Shown here piece by piece: positions 34,177-46,066 of a DNA stretch of 64,000 bases. A model generated the notes under the pieces. The model did no database searches, was not told the origin of the DNA, and saw nothing but the letters and a program-made list of their open reading frames with translations. How positions within the stretch are numbered: position 1 is the stretch's first letter; every line of letters begins with the position of its first letter. Source of the stretch: Toxorhynchites rutilus septentrionalis (lineage: Eukaryota > Arthropoda > Insecta > Diptera > Culicidae); contig NC_073746.1 in assembly GCF_029784135.1 (NCBI RefSeq), positions 111,784,035-111,848,034 on the forward strand. The letters run 5' to 3'. A program made the position numbers and the translations under genes.

Positions 34177-34900
34177 CACTGCGTTTCACAACTATAAAAC
34201 CACTCATTTTTTCTGAGTTTCCAGAGATATGTAAGAAGTCGGATGAATTGAAGTATATAGTGTAGGACATAACAACTATCTTCATTTAACAGACTGGCCA
34301 TTTGAACTTTATTGTTGTGTGCAGGCGCGAAACATTCAAAAAAAATTCCAGTGTTCATATCTATAGTGATAACTCGGTAATTTGGCATCAATTCGTAACA
34401 TCCGGAAATTCAAGGCATGGTTTATTGAATAGGGGCTTAAGATTCTGAACTGGTCAGCTTGTTTACCAGATCAAAACCCTATCAAGAGCTTATGAGGAGT
34501 GATCGTACGAATAGTAGATGCAGCTTACAAGCAGTATCCTCTGCGTAGAACGAGATACACACTACAACATGGCGCAGCTTGGTCAAAACCACCCCTAATG
34601 GGTTATTTGAACTGATGAAGAACTAAAGATTACCTACGAATTAGAAACTTATTGTAATTCATGTGAAATTGACGTTAATTTTGTAACGGAATGAAAGTTT
34701 TTCCATCTGGTTCTATAGTTATGAAACACTGGTTTTTTTTTTTTTAATGTTTCTCGCCTGAACACAACAACAAAGTTCAAATGACCAGTAATTTAAATGA
34801 AGATAGTTGTTATATCCTACACTATATACTTCAATTCATCTGACTTATGTATCTGGAAACTCAGAAAAAATGAGTGGTTCTATAGATGTGAAACGCAGTG
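34177..34900. mobile_element. Tc1-like element with ~190-bp inverted repeats, internally deleted
   Basis: CACTGCGTTTCACA at the left and its complement at the right (TGTGAAACGCAGTG), bordered by TA at 34175-34176 and 34901-34902. The inverted arms extend through CTCATTTTTTCTGAGTTTCC and ATGAATTGAAGTATATAGTG to about 34360 and 34715. Between them, 34430-34600 (+) still reads LNWSACLPDQNPIKSLWGVI, matching the Tc1 C-terminal motif around SPDLNPIENLWG, with Q for the usual aspartate region. Most of the transposase is gone. Confidence 0.85.
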
Positions 34901-34927
34901 TATTACACCTCATCATAAAATGAAGTT

Positions 34928-36533
34928 CGTTGGGATGTATGCCCTCAACGCATACCATGAGTCTCGAGGTTTTGGCAGGCGTACTCCCACTAAAAGATGG
35001 CTTCAATTTATTATCTCTTCGGTTCCTCATCCGGTGTAAGGTTATGAACCCGTTGGTGATCGGAAATTTTGAACAGCTGATCGAGCTAAATTTTCAATCT
35101 GGGTTCATGAGTCCATATCATGAATTCATCTCCATGCAGGTTGATCCTTCTTCGTATATTCCCAACCGTGTTTGTTTTCCTGACTACATCAATTCCTCTG
35201 TGCATTTTGATCTGTCCATGAAGCAGGATATCCATGGAACATCAGATTATCTTCGATCGAGGATCGTTCCAACGATCTTCGATGCAAAGTACGGGGATAT
35301 CAATTGTGATAATATGTACTTTACTGATGGGTCCTCTATGAATGAGTCCACAGGATTTGGAGTGTTCAACGAATTTTTTAGCACCTCACACAGTTTTCAG
35401 AATCCTTGCTCAGTGTATATTGCTGAATTGGCAGCGATACACTGGGCGCTGGACAGCGTCGCCTCACGACCTGTTGAACACTATTACATTGTAACGGATA
35501 GTCTTAGCTCTGTCGAAGCTATCCGTTCAGTGAGGCCGGAAAAGCACTCGCCGTACTTCCTTGAGAGAATACGAGAAATTTTGAGTGCTTTATCCAGACG
35601 CTGTTATGTCATTACCTTTCTCTGGGTCCCTTCACATTGCTCAATTCTGGGTAATGAGAGGGCTGACTCATTAGCAAAGGTAGGTGCAATTGAAGGCGAT
35701 ATTTATCAGCGTCAAATCGCCTTCAATGAATTTTATTCTTTAGTCCGCAAAAATACCATAGTTAACTGGCAACGCAAATGGAACGAAGATGAATTGGGCC
35801 GGTGGCTCCACTCGATTATCCCTAAGGTTAGCCTCAAACCATGGTTCAAAAGTCTGGACTTGAGTCGGGACTTTATTCGCACCTTCCCCGACTCATGTCC
35901 AATCACTGTTCGTTAGATGCGCTACTCTTTCGTATTAATCTTGCAGACAACAATCTTTGTGTTTGTGGCCAAGGTTACCACGACATCGAGCACGTTGTTT
36001 GGTCGTGCGAGCTGTATCTTGTCGCTAGATCGAATTTAGTAGTCACCCTTCGGGCCCGAGGAAGGCAGCCCATGATGCCGGTGAGAGACGTGTTGGCTCG
36101 GTTAGACCTTGATTACATGTCCCAAATATATGTATTCCTTAAAGCTATCGATCTTCGTGTGTGATTGTCCTTATACCCATAGTTTTTCCTTTTCCTTTTC
36201 CTTTGTGAGAGATCGGATCCCTTCTTAAGAATAAGATGAAATGTAAATACATATTAGATATAAGATAGGTTTAAGAATTGAGTGTGATGAGTGTGATTGA
36301 GAGTGTGAGTGTGATCATTGTCAACATATCCTCATATCCCCTCCTTTTCCTGAAGAAAATATGTCACCCTTCTAAACTCGAGTCGACCGCGAGTAATCGG
36401 TTTCATATATTATTAACATTAGAATTAAGGAAAAATGTATATATACTAGTAACAATACAGTAAGGAGTTCGGCTCCTTTAAACCTATGTAACTGAGCCTG
36501 TAAAAATAAACGATTTAAATAAAAAAAATAAAT
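34928..36533 (+). mobile_element. 5'-truncated I/Loner LINE copy 2 with 11-bp TSD
   Basis: Target duplication AAAATGAAGTT lies at 34917-34927 and 36534-36544. The insert ends in TAAATAAAAAAAATAAAT. Its 3' UTR shares blocks with LINE copy 1. The 5' truncation falls before RNase H. Confidence 0.9.
34930..36164 (+). pseudogene. LINE RNase H domain, one frameshift
   Basis: Encodes the RNase H and C-terminal part of ORF2. Catalytic residues are kept in YFTDGSS, AELAAIHWAL, TDSLSSVEAI and NERADSLAK. A one-base shift near 35880 separates DLSRDFIRT from LPRLMSNHCSLDA, after which the zinc-like cluster LCVCGQGYHDIEHVVWSC and the C-terminus are intact to 36164. No initiating ATG belongs to it; the 5' end is truncated. 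Confidence 0.88.
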
Positions 36534-36559
36534 AAAATGAAGTTGGAAAGTGTTTTCTA

Positions 36560-36867
36560 AGAGGATAAAGCAGAACATGAACGAGAATATATCTTTCTCT
36601 GTCTGGGCCCTGTATTTGGCGAACGATACGAGAAGCTTTCATATGCTCTCATTAAAATGTGTCTCCTGTTTCGATCGCTCATATTGGCCCTAGCATATAT
36701 ATTATACAAATGATATACATGTATTGTGGAGAAGCACATTTTCTGTTATTTTTCACCTCATTTAATGTAATAAATCGGGATGTCATAACATGTGCTAAAA
36801 ATTAACTTTGGGTGTGGACATAGAGATTTGATGAAATTTAATGTAGAGGCTTACATATTTCAGGTTA
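36560..36867. repeat. Dispersed repeat, copy 1 (partner at 39930-40600)
   Basis: Shares TTGTTTCGMTCGCTCATATT, GCATATATATTATACAAATG and GTGTGCTAAAAATWAA with 39980-40580. It is interrupted at its right end by the MITE at 36868. Confidence 0.65.
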
Positions 36868-37122
36868 ATTGAGGGGCTTAGAATGCAAGGGGTGTAAGCG
36901 ACTTGATCGATTTCTCTTCATCAACTTTTTCTTTCGTGAATAACTCAGCACACAAAAACGTTCCAATTTGGTATTGCTATAGAATCCGATAATTGAGGTT
37001 CTGACCTATCGTCCACATTGTCAAATAAGCTGGAAATGTGTTTGCAGTTAAGTAATGATCAAAAGAGAAAGTCGATGGAGAGAAATTATTATTTACACCC
37101 CTTGCATTCTAAGCCCCTCAAT
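36868..37122. mobile_element. 255-bp MITE, TA duplication
   Basis: ~30-bp inverted ends (ATTGAGGGGCTTAGAATGCA... and its complement) with TA at 36866-36867 and 37123-37124. Subterminal parts also pair loosely (CGATTTCTCTTCATCAACTT against its counterpart). No coding capacity. Confidence 0.92.
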
Positions 37123-37124
37123 TA

Positions 37125-38117
37125 TGAATTTCATCAAATTTTAGCAAGTTGAGTTCCGATCGAGTTAGGGAATCGACAATATCCCTGCGACCCGATAGCC
37201 AAATGAAAAAAGTCCATAAAAAAATCGAAGACGATGAAACCATTAGCGCTAGTAAAATTCAGTAGTACTACGTAGTACTTTTGAAAACGAGTTGTTCATT
37301 ATTTTTTGTAATAAATCCGTTGGTAATATTATCCGTTTTGGGCGTGAACGAAGTTGAGGGGTAACCGGACCTGGAGTGCCAAAAAATTAGGCTTTTGACG
37401 ATCTATTATGACGTTTGAGATTTAATCAAGTTTTCGAATCTCTTGTGGTGTGTTAAGGGTATATTCGATGATACATTTGAAAAAAAATGAGACTAAAAAT
37501 ATTGTTTATTAGAGCACTGGTAGCTGTGTGCGTAAGAGACTTCTGAAAACCGGTACCTCGTTAGCGGAAAATGTATCTGCATGTATCCACCTTTCCAAGT
37601 TTTGCAAGAAAATCCTACGTTCTGATTAATCCATTGGCACCAGTAATATGTGCTCCTCCAGCCGTGCCATCAATTATAAGCACGTAACGTAACTTTCTTA
37701 GAAAGGAGGGTGGAGGGGGTATGGTTTGTGCAGACTGTACACTACGTAGTAGCTCTCCGTGGTTGACCTGAACCAGCGAAATTGCACAAAGAACACACCG
37801 AATGACGCTCGGGAGTAGCAAATCATTTGCATTGTGCAAATTTCGGTGAATCAAGTTTTAAATAGTCAATAACGACACCAGCCACGTCCTTATAGTCACC
37901 AGGCAAAAGAAGGAATGTTAATATGATATTCGCCGCCCGAAGACCAGAAGGGTCGTCTCTATAGCGTGGCTCCCTAGCGATTATCAAGGAAGGAATAGCT
38001 GTTAGTGGAGGGAGGTAAAAATCGGGATTCACTGTGGTGAGCGATGTTGTCACGACCCAGGCGGAAAGCCATAGAGGAAAACACATCTTGTTTTTAAGCT
38101 TATTGACAAAAAATTGT
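37125..38117. other. Unassigned; two overlapping minus-strand ORFs without known domain
   Basis: Minus ORFs at 37823-38146 (NPDFYLPPLTAIPSLIIARE segment) and 37615-37854 are not recognisable, and the first runs into the end of copy E. I would not call either a gene without homologues. Confidence 0.35.
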
Positions 38118-39174
38118 AAGGGGTTGTATCTAGGACACGACCGCATATTTTCGACGTAGAACTATGCAGTTATATTATGCAATCCACTTGTTTACCACTT
38201 CGAATATTATTTTAGAATGCATCGAAATTTGCGTAACAGATTATGTTCTCCATTACAAATAAATTTGATGAACGTCATTTAACGTTTGATATGATGCCTA
38301 GGACTACCAAAATGTGTGAACGGAAGAATTGTCAAACGATCATTGTATTTTACATTGTCCTCTAATTGCACATCTCATGTTTACGCAGTTCTCGAACCGC
38401 GAAAGTTCGTTCACCTCTAGTATCTGAAATGAAGATTTTCCCAGGCTTCTCAGTTTAGAAGTACGTTTTAGGGAAACATATTCCGGTCTGCACAACGACA
38501 AAGCGAGCACAAAAATATTCAACACCAAAAAATACTTCCGACTTGCATGTTTTGACAAAGCGGATTCCCCCAGGCACATTGATTTGGAAGTCCGTGTTAG
38601 GGAAACACAGTTTGGTGGGAACAAAAATACCCCCAACTTGCATGAATATTTGCAAAGCAGATTTCCACAGGTACATCGATTTTAAAGTCTGTGTTGAGGA
38701 AACCGTAAATCGAGACAATCAAAACTTGGCAATTAGGGCGTTCAGATAACGCTTGACATTTTACAGTTATTCAATTGTTCATCTAATGAAAAATAACATT
38801 ATATTAATTGTAATAGACGCGTAGACATATTTCTTATCAATTGATTGCATACATCTTTTCGATCTGTTAAGAAATGTTCGAGTTATAAGCATTCGAAATA
38901 CGGGTAGGGTTAGCACACAAATCGGCAGAACAATTGTATGGGAATAAAGGAAGTTTTTCCAGTTTTCATGAATTTAAACCATTTAGAGATTAGCGAACTG
39001 TAATGCATAGCATATCAAACAAATCTTAGAAAATTCCCGATTCGATTGGTATGCAAATCATGAGGATTCGTTCACAGTGAATATAGTTATTAACGTTAAC
39101 TTTATTTCATGAAAACGTGACCTGTTTTCTGATTTGGCACCCTTCCTGAAATACGTAGTTCTACGCCAAAAAAA
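38118..39174 (-). mobile_element. GACGTAG-family element, copy E
   Basis: Left GGGGTTGTATCTAGGACACG, right AATACGTAGTTCTACGCC. 38470-38710 holds an ~80-bp tandem unit (ACTTGCATG...GCAAAGCGGATTCCCCCAGG...GGAAACACAG) also found at 62690-62880, and 38760-39080 matches 62930-63230. Confidence 0.72.
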
Positions 39175-40017
39175 ACTACACGCCACTTAACACTAAATAC
39201 AATAAACACATTTAAGCCTGCAATTCCAGACCTGAATGCGCTCCTGGAAAAGGATAATAATTAGTACGACTATATATCAAAATATTTGTTCTCACTTACC
39301 ATTCAACAACAATTACCTGCAAACAAATTAACCGTTATATCAATCACAATCACAAGACATGCTACTCACCGCTCACAAAACACAACATGACATCACAACA
39401 AAGCAACATCTAAACAATCATAATAATCACAAGAGACTTGTCATGGAATAGGAACATGTGGAGAACGGATTCGCTTTGTAAAGACAAATTGTTTATAGCG
39501 AATATTCCAGACGCAACCCAAACAATTACACCATTCAAATGACTTGAGGAGTAATCATATAAATAGGGTAACGCATGTTCAGTATCGTTCAGTCGTTATA
39601 AAACTATCGACCAGTATAAACCAATCAGCTTATTCGTTCTCATCTCGTAGTCAGTCTACTCTCACTCATCTACTAGAACTCTGCTCAGAAACTATCTGAG
39701 CGGTGACAGATGTGATTAGGAGTATATTTGTTTCTTTCTTTGCATAATAACCATGGATAACGGGTATTACAATCGTCTTCCTTAGGTGCTTTGGGCCCTC
39801 TGCTCTGGTTCTCAATAGTTTCGTTTTCGGACATGCTACTATAGAGTTCCATCATTCGCAGGCGGAGTTGTGTGTTTCTAAGAGTAAACAGGAGAGCATA
39901 AACGGGAACCTGTACCCTTTTCAAACGAGGGTCGTGTATGTGGCAAAGTAAGCGAAAAGGGTTAATGCGTGCCTATTTGCAATGTGTCTCTTGTTTCGCT
40001 CTCTTATATTGCTCTTG
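39175..40017. other. Unassigned intergenic stretch
   Basis: A-rich DNA followed from ~39940 by the second copy of the dispersed repeat seen at 36560. The ORF 39685-39924 (-) has no domain. Confidence 0.4.
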
Positions 40018-40019
40018 TA

Positions 40020-40470
40020 CACTCTGTCCAACTTCTATAAGACCAGGGTATAATCTTGCTGCTTTGTGTCATTGTGAACAAACAATGCTTCAATTTATAT
40101 TCTAGTGTGTGGGTATTGGTGACTTACCATACACTGCATGATTTTCATATATGTGTGTGCAAGCGCTGAGCGTAAACGAATGTTTCCGTATTTTCAACTG
40201 TCAAGTTTCTATAAGACGAGTTATTGACATATAAATCAGCCTATCGTTTTGAATTTTTCATTGATAATACTTATGAATTTTGAATTGGTCTTATAGAAAC
40301 TGGAGAGCTGAAATTATCATATTTAAGCACAATAAATAAATAAACAACTCTTTTGAATGAAATTGACGTTAAATATACTTTATTCTAAGCAGTTTACAGT
40401 GTATGAATGTATCTTGTTGAAATTCCAACGAAATAGAATCAGAGTGGTCTTATAGAAGTTAGACAGAGTG
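40020..40470. mobile_element. 451-bp MITE with extra internal copies of its end motif
   Basis: Ends CACTCTGTCCAACTTCTATA and, on the other strand, CACTCTGTCTAACTTCTATA, each continuing AGACCA, with TA at 40018-40019 and 40471-40472. Two more copies of the CAAGTTTCTATAAGAC-like motif sit inside in inverted orientation (about 40200-40222 and 40288-40305). The dispersed repeat copy at ~36690 (GGCCCTAGCATATATATT) gives the approximate empty site. Confidence 0.9.
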
Positions 40471-40601
40471 TATTGCTATGGCATATATATTATACAAATG
40501 TTGTTTTTATGTTGTTTTCAAGCTCATTTATAGTTATAATGATGATATCAAAAGGTGTGCTAAAAATAAAATTGATTGTAGGACTGCTATTTATATTTCA
40601 G

Positions 40602-43299
40602 TATTAGGGAAGGGCGGGGATAGTTGGTCATATGGGTAAGTTGGAGCGTGTGTTCTAAAACTGGTTAATAACCATGAAAAAAATCGGCTCAAACGTAAAA
40701 CAAAGCTTTATTGTACGTATTAGCTTCAAGTGTTAATGAAAATCGCTTTTAAAATGATTTTTGTTGAATTTTCATGAATATTCTTTTTCATATATAGAGA
40801 GGCTAGTTGGTCACACAAATTGATCGTTTGAGAGCAACGCATATAAAATTTTCAGGTATGCTGTGTTTCATTACGCAAGCTATAAACAAATATAGAAGGC
40901 ATATGTTTTACTGCTAAACCCAGTGTATTTGAAACGAGACAACCACCACACAAACCACTTGCAATATAATTGTCATATTTATATTTTTTGTTGTTAAATT
41001 TTCATTAAATATATTAAACGCTATCATTGAATATCAGAACTCACAATAATGCATTGAGTAATGTAGCATACCTGGAGGCTATTTCTATATACTTTGGGGG
41101 AACGGTACAAATGTCATCAACACAAATGCAAGCAAGAATGCAAGCGGTTGTGCATCGCAGGGATGCCAGGTGATTTTTTTCTAAGGTCTTGACATATCCA
41201 TGAAACTAATTGTAGAAAAGGTATGTAACCGGAAGACCTTCGATTTATGAAGTGGTCGTTTGAAAGATCTAGGTTAATCTATTGTATAGTAGGGCCAAAA
41301 TAATAGAAATTTAATATCAAAATCATTCGAATTTTCGAGCGCAAATGATCTCATGTCTTCTAGAGAGAATATGTATTCGGACCGCTTCGATCGCTGAGAC
41401 TAAAGCCCTACTTTTGTGACGATATTTTCGGTCAATAGTTAGAATTTCATGGAAAAAATATCTTTTAAAAATCCACGTACGCTATCATACTGAAATTTCT
41501 TCACATATTCCATAATGTCTTCAAAGTGTCTTCACAAAATCAAATGTCTTCACAAAATCAAATGTCTTCTGTAACTCCCTGTCCGTTACTCGGGAGTGAC
41601 TATGAGTGTCTAGCTCAAAGAGCACGATGAGAAAACCATAGGGTCGTTCTCCCAGCACTCACCGGCAGCATCAAGCTGTCAATCGGGAGCTCGGGTTTAA
41701 TTTCCTAAAAGTGTTATACACAAGCAACAAGGGACAGAACCCTCAGCCGTTTTCCAACTTCCTCAAAGGCTGACGATGGCACACGCTTCCTACCAAACTA
41801 GAACGGGCGAGGCCTGACAACTCCTTTTGAGTTCGGGAAAACGACAAACAGAAATATGGAAATATGTGTACAAACGAAAATTTATGTAAACAAAACTTTT
41901 AATTTATTACACGCGTATTATGTTTGTAGTGGCGTACTATATAAATTCTATGTGTAAATACTTCTTTTACTTTTAATTTAATTCTAAACATATACTTTTC
42001 TATGTGTTTTGATGTACTTTACTATTAGTGACGTCACAGTTTATGGTTTTGTATACTTGCGCAATCGTTATGTATTTGAGCAATGTGGTGTGGTCCTTAA
42101 TTTGGTATGATACGTTGTTTATCCATATCCTTGTGTGAATATGTCTTCCTGTTTCGTCCTCTGGGACACGTCTGTCCAGGTTCGATTGTCCTTCGCAATC
42201 GGTTGTAAAAGTTGCGGTTAGAGTGCTCGGTCTTGCTGTAAGCCAATCGCTTGAGTTTGTTGGTGGCTCTCTACACTTTCTGCCTAGAAAGTTGTGGTTG
42301 ATGCCTATTTTGGAGAATACATAAAAAAAAAGCCCACTGTGCGGACCTGTTTTTCAGTTTTTTTTTTCCTTTTTCAGGTTTTCCAGGTAAGTGTATAATT
42401 AATTATTTTTCAGGTTCCTATTTCTTTTTTTCACAAACTCAATTATTCTACAATTCCTTCCACCAACTGTTTCTTTTTTTCTTTTATGCTTCACACGACG
42501 CGCACTTCTACTCCCGTTCATAGTTCTTTAGGCAGAAAGCCTGACCATCGCCTTTAGCCTAGCGTTCAAGCCTATTGTTGGAGGGAAGCGGAAAAAAACC
42601 CAACTCCGACCATTGGTTTGTACCTTCGCTATCTGGCTGAGAGCCCTGCCTAGTGAGCGGTGTGTAGAACACTTCAAATGCGGTTCTTACTACAGCTCAA
42701 ACCGACGCAGCCATCTGCCTTCGATTACCAGGGGAATGACACGCTGCAGTATTCGCATTGTGCGCAGTTTTTGTGTGTGTAGTTTGTTGTGTTGTGATGT
42801 GGGTGTGTTACCGGTTACACTTCAAAATGAAGACATGTCCTCAAACCTGCCATTTCTGGTTCGCCACAAAGTGGAAGAGAGACGAAATCGCTAGGAAAGA
42901 TTGTCTGACTAATTTTCAACGATGATAATTTGAAATTTTCATTAATTTGTTTTATTACTTGCTACATGATATTAGTTAACTGTTTTTGTTTTGATTTAAT
43001 TAATTTATTCATAATGATGGAAAGTTCTAATGGAAAAACGCTTATTATTTGCTCAAAAATAACATTCCTATTATTGACCAATTTACCCCGTGTATGGGGT
43101 TAGTTGGTCAATATATTCTGAAATACAAAGACGTTAAATAAAAGAAAAATGTCAAATAATTGGTTCTCTGGTTATTTTTCATTGAAAGGGTAAAAGGTAA
43201 GCTTCATTGTGGTACATAACATTCTAACGCAAAACTTCGTACTACAAAGTTATAACCAAATTTATTCAAAAATGACCAACTAGCCCCGCCTTACCCTAC
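40602..43299. mobile_element. Element with TAGGG..AGTTGGTCA inverted ends, split by an LTR
   Basis: Left TAGGGAAGGGCGGGGATAGT and right, from the other strand, TAGGGTAAGGCGGGGCTAGT, both continuing TGGTCAT. AGTTGGTCA also occurs internally at about 40803 and 43099. No transposase seen. The interior is dominated by the insertion at 41570-42819. Confidence 0.65.
41570..42819. repeat. Probable solo LTR, 1250 bp, CTTC duplication
   Basis: It starts TGTAACTCCCTGTCC and ends ACCGGTTACA, so TGTAAC/GTTACA termini are inverted. CTTC precedes and follows (41566-41569, 42820-42823). A 4-bp duplication with TG...CA ends fits Ty3/gypsy-type integration, with internal region lost by recombination between LTRs. 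No coding frame is present. Chance agreement of termini is possible but unlikely. Confidence 0.6.
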
Positions 43300-43883
43300 T
43301 CGAGCCAGCGAGCAATTAGCTTTGTCACTTTAGTGAAAACTTTATACGTTTCTCCTCTTATTTTGAAGCCCTTTTGAGAACTAGAAATCAAATGTCAATG
43401 TCATTGCATCCAGAGTTGCCAACCTCTTAGTTTTTCCTGGTTATTGCTGGTTTTATTGAAGCATGCCAGCGAAACAGTCAATGGTAAAAAATCGCCAGTT
43501 CTTTTTATAGTTTTAACAGTTTTACCTTGCTTTTTAATTTTTATTTTTGTCATTTTCAAGTTTCTACTCCCCAAAATTATATTATTTCCTCCCATTTATG
43601 AAAATCCTATTTCGCTCCACTCACATCGGAGATCTTTATGACGTTTATTATATTTTTCATCCATATCTATCTATTTACTATAATTATTTACCTCCCTTTT
43701 ATTGACATTCGTTCGTTCTAGTGTTTGGCTCTTCTAAAAAGTCTTCCAAATATTTGCAATTGAAATGATATTCAGGGTATCAATAATGAAATTAGGGAGA
43801 TCGGGAACCTGATACTGACTTCACTGTAAACGAAAACGAGGATGCGTTTTTCTTTTGGGGAAATATTTTATCACTTAAAAATT
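43300..43883. other. Unassigned intergenic stretch
   Basis: AT-rich, with no gene or repeat pair recognised. Confidence 0.4.
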
Positions 43884-44585
43884 ATAGGAGGTTGTGCCCA
43901 AGATACGACCGCATTGTTGACGTAGAACTACGCTGTTTTGTAAATAAGTCGCTTGTTTATACCTTCGGATATTATTCTATAATGCTGTGAAACTTTAGAA
44001 ACAACTGCTTGGTAAAAAAATCTCTGAATTGGTTTTTTCATTGTAGAATCAGTTCACGATAATTGATTGATCATTCATTCTTGTGTCGCAAAACAATACA
44101 CTAGCTGATCGTATGTCGCAATTTATTTCATGTCAATGCATTGAAAATTTACCTCGAACGCTATTCCAGTGGCCTTTTTCAACAATTTACTTCCTTGGTG
44201 ACTCAATAAATAAAAAGGAACTCTTTCTGTTAATCACAATAACCTTGAAAAGAGAAGCATTGCGTCATTGTGATCGAGATTGGTGCAATTGCAATCCTAG
44301 TTGAAGGCAGTTTTGCGACTGGCACGCGAACCCAAATAACTTATAATATTCCAGTAAAACATTCAAGATGCTTGGTATTCCCCAAATAATTTTTTAGCGC
44401 ACAACCTTAACGCCTGCTTCGTCATAACGTCAGTTTAATGCATTGATGCATTCTCAAAGGCACCAATGAAGCCCTTATGATGACGGAAAACAAACAATGT
44501 TTACTGCTTGAAAAAAGACTGAATTATGCCACACAGCTTGTACTCTGCTGTAACACCCATCGATGCGAATTCGCTGATGAGTTTG

Positions 44586-44828
44586 TCAAGAGCGACCGCC
44601 TTCACCACCAGCGGGGGGAGCTTGATTTTGATTGCTGCCTGCTTCGCCTACTTCGCTGTTGTTCGATGCGGTGTCACACTCGCGAAAGCTCGGTTCAGTG
44701 CGAGCGCTTTTCACTGCACCAACATTGCGTGCATCATTAGATGATGCTTGCCTCGAAATTTTCTTGCCCCTGGCAATGTGTTCGTTTTTTGCAGGGCTCG
44801 AGCCTGCCTTCCTCTTCTTGCTCATCAC
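44586..44828 (-). pseudogene. Gag-like ORF inside copy F, frameshifted
   Basis: From 44828: MSKKRKAGSSPAKNEHIARG, then KKISRQASSNDARNVGAVK and RTEPSFRECDTASNNSEVG, close to the frame in copy D but without its early stop. A deletion shifts frame after SEVGEA. The displaced frame still reads IKIKLPPLVVKAVALDKLIS then EFASMGVTAEYKLCGI up to ~44520. Two independent copies sharing the same frame show the ORF belonged to the family, not to one insertion. Confidence 0.5.
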
Positions 44829-45667
44829 ACAATACGCGAAGCGTCCAATTTATGACGCGGAAAGAAAAACACGATACGAATAACGCGAAAAACGAACAGA
44901 AAAACAGGAAGTGGGTTATATCTATGGTATAACCGCAAGGGTGACGTAGGACTATCGTTGATTTAGAGATCATTTGTTTGAAGTTGAATCTGAATTCATT
45001 CTGAATGAATGAATATTTGGGGGACTTCGAAAACGAGAGCGTTACGTTGGAGGCACAAGGTTTTATGCATCCAATATTGGATACGGAAATATCCTACTGA
45101 TGGGGAAGAATAATCTTCAGAAGCTATCCTGTTTAATCTACATGGATAGAAAACATTCAAATAAACTCTTTCACATGAATGTAATTTTAAATTCCCAGAG
45201 GAACTGGCAGATTATTTTCAGTAACGATTAGATATTTCCACATTTTCCTCGATACTGGAAGCCCACCAGTGGTTAATGCTAACTCGATAACCATCTGTTA
45301 ATAGCACTTGATTGAAACATATTTGGTCACAGTGTTACATGGATAGAAAACATTCAAATAAACTCTTTCACATGAATGTATTTTTAAATTCCCAGGGGAA
45401 CTGGCAGATTATTTTCCGGATCTTTCTCGATGCTGAATGGCATCCAAACGGAAAGAATTCCGCACGTGTGTGTGTGTGTGTGTGTGTAGCGGCTGCTTCG
45501 AGATCTTCCCGGGGTACCGTTTGTGGCATCACTCTCCTCCTGATGGATTTCCTTCTGGCCTAAGGTGCACAAACAGGCTCTTGGTGACACCGTTCATCCG
45601 CGCTTTCATGATAAACGAAGAGCTTCACCACAACAGCGACAACATGCTCCAATCGCTGTTCAATTTG

Positions 45668-45703
45668 AACTGAGTGGATTTCCGAGCGGCGCTCGCTTAT
45701 ATA
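45668..45703 (-). promoter_or_regulatory. TATA + initiator core promoter in copy F
   Basis: On the minus strand TATATAAG (45696-45703) is followed by the arthropod initiator TCAGTT (45668-45673), with the presumed start A about 32 bases from the first T of the TATA box. Transcription would run leftward through a short frame (MKARMNGVTKSLFV..., 26 codons) toward the family interior. Confidence 0.6.
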
Positions 45704-46066
45704 CCGATTGGTGATTTCAATAGCATGTTTTGAAAGCAATTTTAAGACTATTGAAACAAGTTTTTGGATCAGAAAGTAACAAGTATAGAACGCGTAGACA
45801 TTTTATCTTTCGAATGAAGTGTTTATCATACCATTTCGTTCAGTTGTTTAGGAGCTATCAACGCTCAAAATCTCGGTCTCCGGCGTAACGCTTTCGTTTT
45901 CGAAACTTTGATTTTACACCCCGGTATAGAAATGAAAGACGTAGTCCTACGTCAAAACCAAACGACGATATCCAAGTTGGATTACCGTTAACTTTATTTC
46001 ATAAAAACGTGACCTGTTTCCTGATTTGGCACCCTTAATGAAAGACGTAGTTCTACGTCAAAAGTA

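Larger units (their letters stand above)
43884..46063 (-). mobile_element. GACGTAG-family element, copy F (largest uninterrupted)
   Basis: Left GGAGGTTGTGCCCAAGATAC then CGCATTGTTGACGTAGAACT; right AAAGACGTAGTTCTACGTCA. A second right-type end sits just inside (TATAGAAATGAAAGACGTAG-TCCTACGTCAAAA, 45929-45958), so the right side has nested ends. It includes a gag-like frame, a ~200-bp duplication (45126-45235 and 45334-45428, TGGATAGAAAACATTCAAAT), a (GT)n run at 45465-45486 and a core promoter. Confidence 0.68.

Noticed and set aside
37823..38146. Possible host exon with PDFYLPPLTAIPSLIIARE
   Set aside because: Looks more protein-like than most, but has no recognised motif, overlaps another unrelated frame and reads into the end of GACGTAG copy E.
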